Assembly: GCF_035818635.1 (NCBI RefSeq) | Contig: NZ_JAYLLH010000013.1 | Location: 47,508 to 111,507 of the forward strand | Direction: 5' to 3' | Length of the DNA: 64,000 nucleotides | Origin: Mesobacterium_A hydrothermale | GTDB taxonomy: Bacteria; Pseudomonadota; Alphaproteobacteria; Rhodobacterales; Rhodobacteraceae | Shown here: piece after piece, positions 17,044 to 25,815 of the stretch | How the letters are laid out: every line of letters begins with the position of its first letter | Position numbering within the stretch: position 1 is the first letter of the stretch | Made by a program: the position numbers and the translations under genes | The notes under the pieces: generated by a model | Told to the model about the DNA's origin: nothing | The model's input: only the letters and a program-made list of their open reading frames with translations | Database searches by the model: none

Positions 17044-18129
17044 ATGATCCGCTTGGAAAAACGGCCCCAGCCGTCAAGGTTCTGGACCGGCGCAACGCCG
17101 ATCCTGGCGGTTTTGCTGACCATGCTGGTGGGCGGCGCGATGTTTGCCGCGCTGGGCACCGACCCGCTTGAGGCGATCAAGGTGATTTTCTGGGACCCGT
17201 TGTTTCACGAACAGTTCGCCAGCTATTCGCGGCCGCAGCTTCTGGTGAAGGCGGGGCCGCTGATCCTGATTGCCATCGGCCTGTCGATCGGGTTCCGGGC
17301 GGGGATCTGGAATATCGGCGCCGAGGGGCAATACATCATGGGTGCGATCTGTGGCGCCGGGGCAGGGCTTGCGCTGTACCCGTCCGACTCGGCCCTGTTG
17401 TTCCCGATGATGGTGGTCGCCGGGGCGCTGGGCGGCTGGGTCTGGGCGATGATCCCGGCGGTGCTGAAGGTGAAATTCGGCACCAACGAGATCCTTGTGT
17501 CGCTGATGCTGGTCTATGTCGCCGAAAACATCCTGGCCTCGGTGTCGTCCGGCCTGCTGCGCAACCCCGAGGGCATGGGCTTTCCGGGGTCGCGCAACCT
17601 GAACCAGTGGGATGCGGCGTCGAACCTTGACCTGATCCCGAACACCGGCATGCACTGGGGCGTGGTCGCGGCGCTGATCGCGGTGATTTTTGCCTATGTG
17701 CTGCTGTCGCGCCACATTCAGGGCTTCAACGTGCGCCTGACCGGCGAAGCGCCGCGCGCGGCGCGGTTTGCCGGCGTCAGCCCGTCGCGGATCATCCTGT
17801 TCTGTCTTGGGATGTCCGGCGTACTGGCGGGCATGGCAGGGATGTTCGAGGTGACCGGGCCCGCGGGCAAGATCAGCATCGACTTCAACTCGGGCTATGG
17901 GTTCACCGCGATCATCGTGGCCTTCCTGGGCCGGTTGCACCCGGTGGGCATCCTGCTGGCCGGGCTGCTGATGGCGCTGACCTATATCGGTGGCGAGTTG
18001 GCGCAGCTGATGCTGGGCCTGCCGGGCGCCGCGATCCAGCTGTTCCAGGGGATGTTGCTGTTCTTCCTGCTGGCGACGGATGTGTTCACCAATTACCGCG
18101 TGCGGATCGGAAAAGGAGAGTTGGCCTGA
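17044..18129 (+). CDS. nucleoside ABC transporter permease, first subunit
   Basis: 361 residues with about nine membrane segments and the BPD_transp_2 pattern of BMP-type importers: IGFRAGIWNIGAEGQYIMGA near residue 80, KVKFGTNEILVSLMLVYVA near 145 and the coupling region TGEAPRAARFAGVS near 235. It forms the inner-membrane channel with the next gene. It starts at ATG 17044, 51 bases after the ATPase, and overlaps the next permease start by one base (TGATG), so the two are coupled. Confidence 0.9.
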   Translation: MIRLEKRPQPSRFWTGATPILAVLLTMLVGGAMFAALGTDPLEAIKVIFWDPLFHEQFASYSRPQLLVKAGPLILIAIGLSIGFRAGIWNIGAEGQYIMGAICGAGAGLALYPSDSALLFPMMVVAGALGGWVWAMIPAVLKVKFGTNEILVSLMLVYVAENILASVSSGLLRNPEGMGFPGSRNLNQWDAASNLDLIPNTGMHWGVVAALIAVIFAYVLLSRHIQGFNVRLTGEAPRAARFAGVSPSRIILFCLGMSGVLAGMAGMFEVTGPAGKISIDFNSGYGFTAIIVAFLGRLHPVGILLAGLLMALTYIGGELAQLMLGLPGAAIQLFQGMLLFFLLATDVFTNYRVRIGKGELA

Positions 18130-19052
18130 TGGATCTGTCTTCAATCAATCCGGTCCTGCTGATTGCGTCGATCATGGTGTCGGCGACGCCCATCCTGCTG
18201 GCCGCCATCGGCGAGGCGGTGGTGGAAAAGGCGGGGGTGCTGAACCTGGGCGTCGAGGGCATGATGATCGTCGGCGCGGTCGTGGGCTTTGCCGTGGCGG
18301 TCAACACCGGCTCTCCGGGCCTGGGGTTTGTCGCGGCGGCGCTGGCCTCGGCCATCCTGTCGCTGTCCTTTGGCTTTCTGACGCAGTACCTGCTGTCGAA
18401 CCAGGTCGCCACGGGCCTGGGCCTGACGCTGGTGGGGCTGGGGCTGTCGGCGCTGATCGGCAAGCCCTACGAGGGGATGAAATCGCCGACCCTGCCGAAG
18501 CTGGACATCCCGGTGCTGAGCGATCTGCCGGTGGTGGGCCGAATGCTGTTCTCGCATGATCCGATGGTCTATCTCAGCCTGTTGCTGGTGGTCGTGGTCT
18601 GGACCTTCCTGAAATACACCCGCGCCGGGCTTGTGCTGCGCGCGGTGGGGGAAAGCCACGATGCCGCCCATGCGCTGGGCTACAAGGTGGTGCGCGTGCG
18701 GATGATTGCGATCTTTTTCGGCGGGGCCTGCGCCGGACTTGGCGGCGCCTATCTGAGCCTGGTGCGCGTGCCGCAATGGACCGAGGGCATGACCGCCGGC
18801 GCCGGCTGGATCGCGCTGGCGATTGTCGTCTTTGCCAGCTGGCGGCCCTGGCGCGTTCTGATCGGGGCCTACCTGTTCGGGGGCGTCACCGTGCTGCAGC
18901 TGAACCTTCAGGCAGCAGAGGTCGCGGTGCCTGTCGCGCTCTTGTCGATGAGCCCGTATCTGATAACCATCATCGTGCTTGTCATCATCTCGGCCCGGGG
19001 GGCGCATGGCGCGCCTGCCTCCCTTGGCCGGTCTTTCCATGCCTCAAGCTGA
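18129..19052 (+). CDS. nucleoside ABC transporter permease, second subunit
   Basis: 307 residues, the shorter permease of the pair. EKAGVLNLGVEGMMIVGAV near residue 35 is the typical BPD_transp_2 signature, and the coupling helix region is VGESHDAAHALGYKV near 175. About eight hydrophobic helices are visible. It is expected to heterodimerise with the preceding permease. An SD-like GGAGAG lies just upstream of the ATG, inside the end of the first permease gene. Confidence 0.9.
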   Translation: MDLSSINPVLLIASIMVSATPILLAAIGEAVVEKAGVLNLGVEGMMIVGAVVGFAVAVNTGSPGLGFVAAALASAILSLSFGFLTQYLLSNQVATGLGLTLVGLGLSALIGKPYEGMKSPTLPKLDIPVLSDLPVVGRMLFSHDPMVYLSLLLVVVVWTFLKYTRAGLVLRAVGESHDAAHALGYKVVRVRMIAIFFGGACAGLGGAYLSLVRVPQWTEGMTAGAGWIALAIVVFASWRPWRVLIGAYLFGGVTVLQLNLQAAEVAVPVALLSMSPYLITIIVLVIISARGAHGAPASLGRSFHASS

Positions 19053-19088
19053 GGCGCTTACACCTGTACCACCAACAAGGGGATATTC

Positions 19089-20162
19089 ATGAAACGCAGA
19101 ACACTTCTTGCCAGCGCAGCCCTGGCCCTCAGCCTTCCGGGCATGGCCTTCGCCCAGGACAAGGTAAAAGCCGGGTTTATCTTTGTCGGCCCGATCGGCG
19201 ACGGCGGCTGGACCTATGAACACAACCATGCCCGCCTGGCGGTGGAAGAGCATTTCGGCGACAAGGTCGAAACCGTCTATCAGGAAAGCGTGCCGGAAGG
19301 TGCGGACGCCGTGCGCGCGATCACCCAGATGGCGCTGTCGGGGGCGGATATCATCTTCACCACCTCTTTCGGCTACATGGATCCGACGCTGGAAGTGGCG
19401 GCCAAGTTCCCGAACGTGAAGTTCGAACATGCCACCGGTTACAAGCGGTCGGACAACGTATCGATCTATTCTGCGCGCTTCTACGAAGGCCGCGCCATCC
19501 AGGGCCATATCGCGGGCAAGATGACCAAGACCAACAAGATTGGCTACATCGCGTCCTTCCCGATTCCCGAGGTCATTCGCGGCATCAACAGCGCCTATAT
19601 CCACGCCAAGAAGGCCAACCCGGATGTCGAATTCTCGATCATCTGGGCCTACACTTGGTTCGATCCGGCGAAAGAGGCCGATGCCGCCCGCGCGCTGATC
19701 GAAAACGGGGCCGACGTGATCCTGCAACATACGGATTCGACCGCGCCGCAGGCGGCTGCGCAAGAGGCTGGTGGCGTGATCACCTTTGGTCAGGCGTCGG
19801 ATATGGGCGAATATGCCCCAATGCCGCGCGTGTCGTCGATCATCGACAACTGGGCGCCGTATTACATTGAACGCGTTGGCGCGGTCATGGATGGCACCTG
19901 GGAATCGGTGGACACCTGGAACGGCATTGGCAAGGGCATGGTCGGCATCGGCGAGATTTCTGACGCCGTCCCCGCCGACGTGAAAGCCGAGGCGCTGGCG
20001 CTGAAAGATGCGATTGCTGCGGGTGACTACCACCCCTTCACCGGACCGCTGAAAAAGCAGGATGGGTCGGACTGGCTGGCAGAAGGGGAAACCGCAGATG
20101 ATGGCACCTTGCTGGGCATGAATTTCTACGTCGAAGGCCTGACCGGCGACATCCCGAACTGA
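19089..20162 (+). CDS. BMP family ABC transporter substrate-binding protein
   Basis: 357 residues. A signal peptide (MKRRTLLASAALALSLPGMA, cleavage after AFA) exports it to the periplasm; there is no lipobox cysteine, unlike Gram-positive BmpA lipoproteins. The Bmp/PnrA fold is shown by GFIFVGPIGDGGWTYEHNHA, TTSFGYMDPTLEVAAKFPNV, GYIASFPIPEVIRGINSA and the ligand-pocket stretch LQHTDSTAPQAAAQEAG. Relatives bind purine nucleosides or related compounds. It is the last gene of the purine block and is followed by a strong terminator. Confidence 0.92.
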   Translation: MKRRTLLASAALALSLPGMAFAQDKVKAGFIFVGPIGDGGWTYEHNHARLAVEEHFGDKVETVYQESVPEGADAVRAITQMALSGADIIFTTSFGYMDPTLEVAAKFPNVKFEHATGYKRSDNVSIYSARFYEGRAIQGHIAGKMTKTNKIGYIASFPIPEVIRGINSAYIHAKKANPDVEFSIIWAYTWFDPAKEADAARALIENGADVILQHTDSTAPQAAAQEAGGVITFGQASDMGEYAPMPRVSSIIDNWAPYYIERVGAVMDGTWESVDTWNGIGKGMVGIGEISDAVPADVKAEALALKDAIAAGDYHPFTGPLKKQDGSDWLAEGETADDGTLLGMNFYVEGLTGDIPN

Positions 20163-20180
20163 TCCGGGTTGCAGACAAGC

Positions 20181-20209
20181 AAAGGCCCCGCATTCGCGGG
20201 GCCTTTTTC
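20181..20209 (+). terminator. rho-independent terminator of the purine transporter operon
   Basis: AAAGGCCCCGC, a short ATTC loop and GCGGGGCC followed by TTTTT form a textbook hairpin and T-run, 18 bases after the substrate-binding protein stop. Confidence 0.9.
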
Positions 20210-20236
20210 GTTCAACCCGGGGCGTGACCGATACGG

Positions 20237-20262
20237 AAAAGGCGCCCGGAGGGGGCGCCTTT
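20237..20262 (-). terminator. rho-independent terminator of dnaK-dnaJ
   Basis: On the minus strand AAAGGCGCCC, CCTCC-type loop and GGGCGCC run into TTTTCC, 22 bases beyond the dnaJ stop. The arms are symmetrical, so it may work on both strands. Confidence 0.8.
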
Positions 20263-20284
20263 CACGGTTCGGGCTGACGGGGCC

Positions 20285-21430
20285 TTAGCCCTTCATGCTG
20301 TCCCAGAAACTTTTGACCGATTTGAAAAAGCTATGCGATTCCGGATTGTTATCCTCGCTCAGCTCTTCGAATTCCTTCAACAGCTCTTTCTGGCGCGCGG
20401 TCAGGTTGACGGGCGTTTCCACCGCCAGTTCGATGAACATGTCGCCATGTCCGCCGCCGCGCAGGCCCGGCATCCCCTTGCCGCGCAGGCGCATCTGGTT
20501 GCCTGACTGGCTGCCTGCGGGGATCTTCACACGGCTGCGGCCGCCGTCGATTGTCGGCACTTCGATATCGCCCCCCAGCGCGGCCGTGGCCATGCTGACC
20601 GGGACGCGGCAGTACAGGTTGTTGGCCTCACGTTCAAAGATCTCGTGCTTCTTCACTTCGATGAAGATGTACAGATCGCCCGGAGGCCCGCCACGCAGCC
20701 CGGCCTCGCCTTCACCGGCCAGACGGATCCGCGTGCCGGTTTCGACACCCGCGGGAATGTTGACCGACAATGCGCGTTCCTTCTGAACCCGACCGGCCCC
20801 GCCGCAGGACTTGCACGGGTTCTTGATGATCTGGCCCAGACCCGAACAGGTTGGACAGGTGCGTTCGACGGTAAAGAATCCTTGCTGCGCGCGAACCTTG
20901 CCCATGCCTGAACACGTTGGGCAGGTGGTGGGCTCTGCCCCGCCTTCGGCGCCTGAACCGTTACAGGCGGTACATTGCACCGAACTGGGCACGGTGATGG
21001 TCTTTTGCAGGCCGGCATAGGCCTCTTCCAGCGTCACCCGCAGGTTATAGCGCAGGTCAGAGCCGCGCGCTGCGCGTTGCCGTCCGCCGCCGCGCTGGCC
21101 ACCCATGAAATCGCCGAAAAGGTCGTCGAACACGTCGGAAAACGCGCTGGCGAAATCGGCATTGCCGCGCCCACCGGGATGGTGGCCGCCACCGCCCATG
21201 CCGCCGTCGAACGCGGCATGACCAAACCGGTCATAGGCGGCTTTCTTGTCGGCATCCTTCAGCACTTCATAGGCTTCGTTCACTTCCTTGAACTGGGCCT
21301 CTGCCTCTGGCTTGTCCTTGTTGCGGTCCGGATGAAGTTCCTTTGCCTTCGCACGATAAGCTTTCTTCAGCTCTTCGGCGCTGGCCCCCTTCGCCACCCC
21401 AAGGACATCGTAATAGTCACGTTTGGACAT
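20285..21430 (-). CDS. dnaJ: chaperone protein DnaJ
   Basis: Hsp40 co-chaperone that stimulates the DnaK ATPase. 381 residues with the full class A layout: J domain with the HPD triad (LHPDRNK, about residue 33), Gly/Phe-rich segment (about 75-120), four CXXCXGXG zinc repeats (CTACNGSG, CPTCSGMG, CPTCSGLG, CKSCGGAG) and C-terminal substrate-binding domains. It lies 77 bases downstream of dnaK, separated by a strong hairpin. Confidence 0.97.
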   Translation of the reverse strand: MSKRDYYDVLGVAKGASAEELKKAYRAKAKELHPDRNKDKPEAEAQFKEVNEAYEVLKDADKKAAYDRFGHAAFDGGMGGGGHHPGGRGNADFASAFSDVFDDLFGDFMGGQRGGGRQRAARGSDLRYNLRVTLEEAYAGLQKTITVPSSVQCTACNGSGAEGGAEPTTCPTCSGMGKVRAQQGFFTVERTCPTCSGLGQIIKNPCKSCGGAGRVQKERALSVNIPAGVETGTRIRLAGEGEAGLRGGPPGDLYIFIEVKKHEIFEREANNLYCRVPVSMATAALGGDIEVPTIDGGRSRVKIPAGSQSGNQMRLRGKGMPGLRGGGHGDMFIELAVETPVNLTARQKELLKEFEELSEDNNPESHSFFKSVKSFWDSMKG

Positions 21431-21458
21431 TCACGTCCTCCTTTTCCCGGAACGTAAA

Positions 21459-21485
21459 GGGCCGGTCCGGTGTCCGGACCGGCCC
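21459..21485 (-). terminator. strong hairpin between dnaK and dnaJ
   Basis: Arms GGGCCGGTCCGG and CCGGACCGGCCC are perfect 12-base complements around a 3-base loop. On the minus strand the hairpin is followed by TTTACG, a short T-run. It lies after the dnaK stop and before dnaJ, so it may be a partial terminator or a processing barrier that lowers dnaJ relative to dnaK. Confidence 0.7.
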
Positions 21486-21507
21486 CATTTGGTTCCGTGA
21501 TATGGGG

Positions 21508-23430
21508 TTACGACCGCTTGTCGTCGCCCAGGTCCTCGAAATCGGCGTCGACGATGTTGTCGTCATCCGCACCTGCATTGCCCCTGTCGGCATCCACTGG
21601 CGCATCATCGCCCGAGTCCTGTTGCGCCTTATAGATCGCCTCGCCCAGACGCATCGCCGCTTCGGTGACGTTCTGGATGCCGGACTTGATCTTGTCGGCA
21701 GGCGCGTCGTCCTTTTCAAGGTCATCCTTGAGCGCGGCCACGGCCAGTTCGATCGCCTCGATGGTCGACGGGTCAACCTTGTCGCCATGCTCCTCGATCG
21801 ATTTCTCGGTCGAATGGATCAGGCTTTCGGCCTGGTTGCGGGCCTCGACCAGTTCCTTGCGGGCCTTGTCGGCTTCGGCGTTTTCCTCGGCTTCGCGGAC
21901 CATCTTTTCGATGTCGTCATCCGACAGACCACCCGATGCCTGGATCGTGATGTTCTGTTCCTTGCCGGTGCCCTTGTCCTTGGCGCTGACCGACACGATG
22001 CCGTTGGCGTCGATGTCGAACGTCACCTCGATCTGCGGCATGCCGCGCGGCGCCGGCGGGATGTCTTCCAGGTTGAACTGGCCCAGCATCTTGTTGTCGG
22101 CGGCCATCTCGCGTTCGCCCTGGAACACCCGGATCGTCACGGCGTTCTGGTTGTCCTCGGCGGTCGAGAAGATCTGCGACTTCTTGGTCGGGATGGTGGT
22201 GTTGCGGTCGATCAGTCGGGTGAACACGCCGCCCAGGGTTTCGATGCCCAGCGACAGCGGAGTCACGTCCAGCAGAACCACGTCCTTGACGTCACCCTGC
22301 AGAACACCGGCCTGGATGGCAGCGCCCATGGCAACGACTTCGTCCGGGTTCACACCCTTGTGCGGCTCTTTCCCGAAGAACTTGGTCACCTCTTCGATGA
22401 CTTTCGGCATCCGGGTCATACCGCCGACCAGAACCACCTCGTCGATGTCGCTGGTCGACAGACCGGCGTCCTTCAGCGCGGCGGCACAAGGCTTGAGCGA
22501 ACCCTTGATCAGGTCACCCACCAGACTTTCCAGCTTGGCGCGGGTCAGCTTCATCACCATGTGCAGCGGCTGACCGTTCGAGCCCATGCTGATGAACGGC
22601 TGGTTGATTTCGGTCTGGCTGGACGAGGACAGTTCGATCTTGGCCTTTTCGGCAGCTTCCTTCAGGCGCTGAAGGGCCATCTTGTCCTTGGTCAGGTCGA
22701 CCGCGTGCTCTTTCTTGAACTCGTCGGCAAGATAGTTGACGATCCGCATGTCGAAATCTTCGCCACCCAGGAAGGTGTCGCCGTTGGTCGACTTCACTTC
22801 GAACAGACCATCGTCGATTTCAAGGATGGTCACGTCGAAGGTGCCGCCGCCAAGGTCATAGACCGCGATGGTTTTCGATTCCTGCTTGTCCAGGCCATAG
22901 GCCAGCGCGGCAGCCGTCGGTTCGTTGATGATCCGCAGCACTTCCAGGCCGGCGATCTTGCCGGCGTCCTTGGTGGCCTGACGCTGGGCGTCGTTGAAAT
23001 AGGCGGGAACCGTGATAACGGCCTGCTCCACCTTTTCCCCCAGGTATGCCTCGGCGGTTTCTTTCATCTTCTGCAGGATGAAGGCCGAGATCTGGCTGGG
23101 GCTGTATTTGTCGCCACGGGCTTCGACCCAGGCGTCGCCGTTGCCGCCGTCGATGACGTTGAACGGCAGGTTTTTCTTGTCCTTCGCAAGATCCGCGTCG
23201 TCGTTGCGACGACCGATCAGGCGCTTCACACCGAAAATGGTGTTGTCGGGGTTGGTGACGGCCTGCCGTTTGGCGGGTTGGCCCACCAGGCGCTCGTCTT
23301 CAGTGAAGGCGACGATGGACGGGGTCGTCCGTGCCCCTTCGGAGTTTTCGATCACACGCGGCTGGGCGCCATCCATGATTGCGACGCAGCTGTTCGTGGT
23401 CCCGAGGTCAATACCAATAACTTTGGCCAT
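21508..23430 (-). CDS. dnaK: chaperone protein DnaK
   Basis: Hsp70, 640 residues. The actin-like ATPase domain has IGIDLGTTNSCVA, EPTAAALAYGLDK and VYDLGGGTFDV. The substrate-binding domain begins near residue 390 with VVLLDVTPLSLGIET, and the lid ends in an acidic tail rich in Asp (NAGADDDNIVDADFEDLGDD). ATG 23430 has an AAGGGATC sequence upstream. First gene of dnaK-dnaJ, controlled by the heat-shock promoter about 115 bases upstream. Confidence 0.97.
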   Translation of the reverse strand: MAKVIGIDLGTTNSCVAIMDGAQPRVIENSEGARTTPSIVAFTEDERLVGQPAKRQAVTNPDNTIFGVKRLIGRRNDDADLAKDKKNLPFNVIDGGNGDAWVEARGDKYSPSQISAFILQKMKETAEAYLGEKVEQAVITVPAYFNDAQRQATKDAGKIAGLEVLRIINEPTAAALAYGLDKQESKTIAVYDLGGGTFDVTILEIDDGLFEVKSTNGDTFLGGEDFDMRIVNYLADEFKKEHAVDLTKDKMALQRLKEAAEKAKIELSSSSQTEINQPFISMGSNGQPLHMVMKLTRAKLESLVGDLIKGSLKPCAAALKDAGLSTSDIDEVVLVGGMTRMPKVIEEVTKFFGKEPHKGVNPDEVVAMGAAIQAGVLQGDVKDVVLLDVTPLSLGIETLGGVFTRLIDRNTTIPTKKSQIFSTAEDNQNAVTIRVFQGEREMAADNKMLGQFNLEDIPPAPRGMPQIEVTFDIDANGIVSVSAKDKGTGKEQNITIQASGGLSDDDIEKMVREAEENAEADKARKELVEARNQAESLIHSTEKSIEEHGDKVDPSTIEAIELAVAALKDDLEKDDAPADKIKSGIQNVTEAAMRLGEAIYKAQQDSGDDAPVDADRGNAGADDDNIVDADFEDLGDDKRS

Positions 23431-23544
23431 GTTTTCGATCCCTTCTTGTCTTCAAGGCGATGACCCGAAGCCCTGACCCGTTATGGCATCAGGACTCCGG
23501 CATTCGCGCGTACGGGCGGGCCGCCCGGCCGCGCTTCGGAGGGT

Positions 23545-23573
23545 ATATAGGGAGGGCGGTTTGGGGCTGCAAG
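23545..23573 (-). promoter_or_regulatory. sigma-32 (RpoH) promoter of dnaK
   Basis: On the minus strand CTTGCAG (23573-23567), a 14-base spacer and CCCTATAT (23552-23545) fit the RpoH pattern CTTGAA-N13-15-CCCCATNT closely. It lies about 115 bases before the dnaK start, facing it. Confidence 0.8.
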
Positions 23574-23649
23574 CGCCCGCTTCCGCCGGATTATGGAAAA
23601 ATGCGCCTTTCCATTTGCGTTTGCGGCAGCTCTGCGCTGCAATGCCGCG

Positions 23650-24255
23650 ATGAGCGACGTTCTGGACATTCGCGGCTTTCGGATCTGGCGTGGCTATCTT
23701 GATCGCGCCGCGCAGGCGGCGCTGGTCGATGCCTTGCGTGACGTGCTGCGTCAGGCGCCGCTCGTCCAGCCGGTCACGCCGTCCGGGCGCAAAATGTCGG
23801 TGCGGATGTCGGCGGCGGGGCGGTTCGGCTGGATCACCGACCGCAAGGGCTATCGCTACAGCGAAACGCATCCGTCCGGTGTGTCCTGGCCGCCGATCCC
23901 TGACTCCGTTCTGGCGGTCTGGCGTGCCCTGGCCGGGGCTGCGCGTGACCCGGACTGCTGCCTGATCAACTGGTACGGACCAGAGGCGCGCATGGGCTTG
24001 CACCAGGATCGGGACGAGGCCGATTTCACCCAGCCGGTGCTGTCGATCTCCCTTGGGGACGACGGGCTGTTTCGCATGGGCAATGCCGAACGCGGCGGGC
24101 GGACGGAGTCGATCTGGCTGCAGTCGGGCGATGTGGTCCTGATGGGCGGCGACGCGCGTCTGCGATATCATGGGATCGACCGGATCCGGCCGGGCAGTTC
24201 CACCCTTCTGGACGCGCCGGGGCGGATCAACCTGACCCTGCGCGTCGTGACCTGA
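23650..24255 (+). CDS. alkB: AlkB-type alpha-ketoglutarate-dependent dioxygenase
   Basis: Direct reversal of alkylated bases in DNA/RNA by Fe(II)/2-oxoglutarate oxidation. 201 residues, close to E. coli AlkB. Iron ligands H118 and D120 (LHQDRDE) and H174 (YHGIDRI) are present, with 2-oxoglutarate-binding Arg192 and Arg198 (GRINLTLRV) and NWYGPEARMGLHQD before them. The ATG at 23650 gives MSDVLDIRGFRIW; an open extension upstream would overlap the dnaK promoter and is rejected. No Ada partner is adjacent. Confidence 0.92.
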   Translation: MSDVLDIRGFRIWRGYLDRAAQAALVDALRDVLRQAPLVQPVTPSGRKMSVRMSAAGRFGWITDRKGYRYSETHPSGVSWPPIPDSVLAVWRALAGAARDPDCCLINWYGPEARMGLHQDRDEADFTQPVLSISLGDDGLFRMGNAERGGRTESIWLQSGDVVLMGGDARLRYHGIDRIRPGSSTLLDAPGRINLTLRVVT

Positions 24256-24261
24256 CCCCGC

Positions 24262-25815
24262 TCAGAATCCCAGCAGCGCCAGGCGTTCCTCGACCCTGCG
24301 CCGTGCGTCTTCGGGCGGTGGCGGAAGCCCGCCATCGATTTGCCCAAGGGCCAGCGCGGTTTTCAGGAACTGGATGTCCGGCGCAGTCGCGGCCAGCTCT
24401 GAAAGGACCTCTCCATATAGCGCGTCGAACCGGTCGTCGTAGGACTGACGGCCTTGCAGAACCTGGTCCAGCGCGCGGGCATAGTCTTGCTCGACCAGGT
24501 GCACCCGCACCTCGGCCTGCCAAAAGGCGGGCTCAAGCCGGCTGCCGCGATACTCGGTGCGAAAGCTCTCGATCAGGCGCCGGTCGCTTTCTGTCGCCGC
24601 GCGTATTGCCTCAAGCGATGTCATCCGGTCCAGCAGTTCCTCTGCCGGGGATGTTTCGTGGCTGGGATGGTGGTTTTCCTCTTCGGGCGTCAGATGCGTG
24701 GGGCCGTCGTCGGTGCGGATCAGATACGCCTCGATCCGGTTGGCAGCGTCGCCATGGCCGGTGTCACGCAGGTAATCGACCAGTGGCACTGCCCAATAGC
24801 GCCGCAGCGTGGGCGACAGCGCGGTATAGGCCCTGAACAGGTCGTCGGCGTCCCAGCCCTCCTCCGGCCGTTCGCCCGCCTTCTGCAACCGCATGACGTC
24901 CCAAAGGACCAGGCCCGGGCAAGTGCGGAACACGCTGGCGGGCAGCCGTTCGGGCCGGTCCAGCGTGGCGGCCATGGCGCGGACCAGCGCGGCCTCTTTG
25001 CTGCTGTCGTCCTGCAAAAGCGCATAGGCTTCGGTCCCCTGCGCCTGCGAGACATAGAACTGTGCCAGTGCCAGCCGGGCAGACGGCACCGGATGACCGG
25101 CAAGGTCATAGGTCGCCTGCCGCCGCGCCGCCAGTTCCCGGGCATAGTCGCCCTCCCCGGCCCAGTCCTGTGTCAGGGTCAGCGCGCCCGCCGGGCAATA
25201 GCCGGGCGGGGCAGGGGGTCTGCCTTGTACGGAAATGCGTGCGGTTTGGTCCGGATCGGGCCGCGGTGGATCAAAGGCCGACGACACCGCCATATGCGCG
25301 GCAAGATCCAGCAGTTGGCCCCGCGGCCCATCCTGCATCGCGGCCTCCAGTGATGCCTGCATCAGCCGCGACGATTCGGTGCCGAGGTGCACCGGCAGCG
25401 TGATGGGTTGCGTGGGGCTTGCGCGGGGTTCGGGGCGCGGCGGTGCGGCTTCGGGTGCGACGGCATCTTTCAGATCGATCACAAGGAACCGGTCGCGAAA
25501 CAGGAACGGCTCTGCCGTACACGGGCAGGCCAAGGTCAATGACAACTGCGACGGGGCGGTCTGTTCCACCCCGGTCAGCCGGTCACGCGGAATGCGGTCG
25601 AACACGGTGGACAGGTCGAAACCATGGCCGGGCTGGTCCAGCCGCAGGGTCAGGGCTTCCCCCGATCCGTCCAGCGCCCAACCCATCGCCACCGGAAGTT
25701 CCAGCACCAGCCGGGTGAAATCGTCGTGTTCCCCCGACCGCACCGGAATGGTGGCGGCCGTTGCCGACAGCGCCCAGCACACCCAGACCGCAAGCCAGGG
25801 GATCAGGCGCCTCAT
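24262..25815 (-). CDS. secreted protein of unknown function co-transcribed with motA
   Basis: 517 residues, no family recognised with confidence. The N-terminal 21 residues (MRRLIPWLAVWVCWALSATA) form a signal peptide, so it should be periplasmic. Residues 22-110 alternate short strands (RLVLELPVAMGWALDGSGEA, RDRFLVIDLKD) in a way that recalls AMIN-like domains. From about 215 on it is helical, with repeat-like segments (RLALAQFYVSQAQGTEAYAL, RVHLVEQDYARALDQVLQGR) suggesting TPR-type solenoids. The ATG at 25815 overlaps the motA stop (ATGA), so it is translated with the stator subunit. By position it could play the part of rhizobial MotC, a periplasmic motility factor, but I see no clear sequence evidence. 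Confidence 0.7.
   Translation of the reverse strand: MRRLIPWLAVWVCWALSATAATIPVRSGEHDDFTRLVLELPVAMGWALDGSGEALTLRLDQPGHGFDLSTVFDRIPRDRLTGVEQTAPSQLSLTLACPCTAEPFLFRDRFLVIDLKDAVAPEAAPPRPEPRASPTQPITLPVHLGTESSRLMQASLEAAMQDGPRGQLLDLAAHMAVSSAFDPPRPDPDQTARISVQGRPPAPPGYCPAGALTLTQDWAGEGDYARELAARRQATYDLAGHPVPSARLALAQFYVSQAQGTEAYALLQDDSSKEAALVRAMAATLDRPERLPASVFRTCPGLVLWDVMRLQKAGERPEEGWDADDLFRAYTALSPTLRRYWAVPLVDYLRDTGHGDAANRIEAYLIRTDDGPTHLTPEEENHHPSHETSPAEELLDRMTSLEAIRAATESDRRLIESFRTEYRGSRLEPAFWQAEVRVHLVEQDYARALDQVLQGRQSYDDRFDALYGEVLSELAATAPDIQFLKTALALGQIDGGLPPPPEDARRRVEERLALLGF

Noticed and set aside
21343..23463. 706-codon open frame opposite dnaK/dnaJ
   Set aside because: Known artefact of the dnaK antisense strand; it crosses the dnaK-dnaJ gap and has no motifs of its own.
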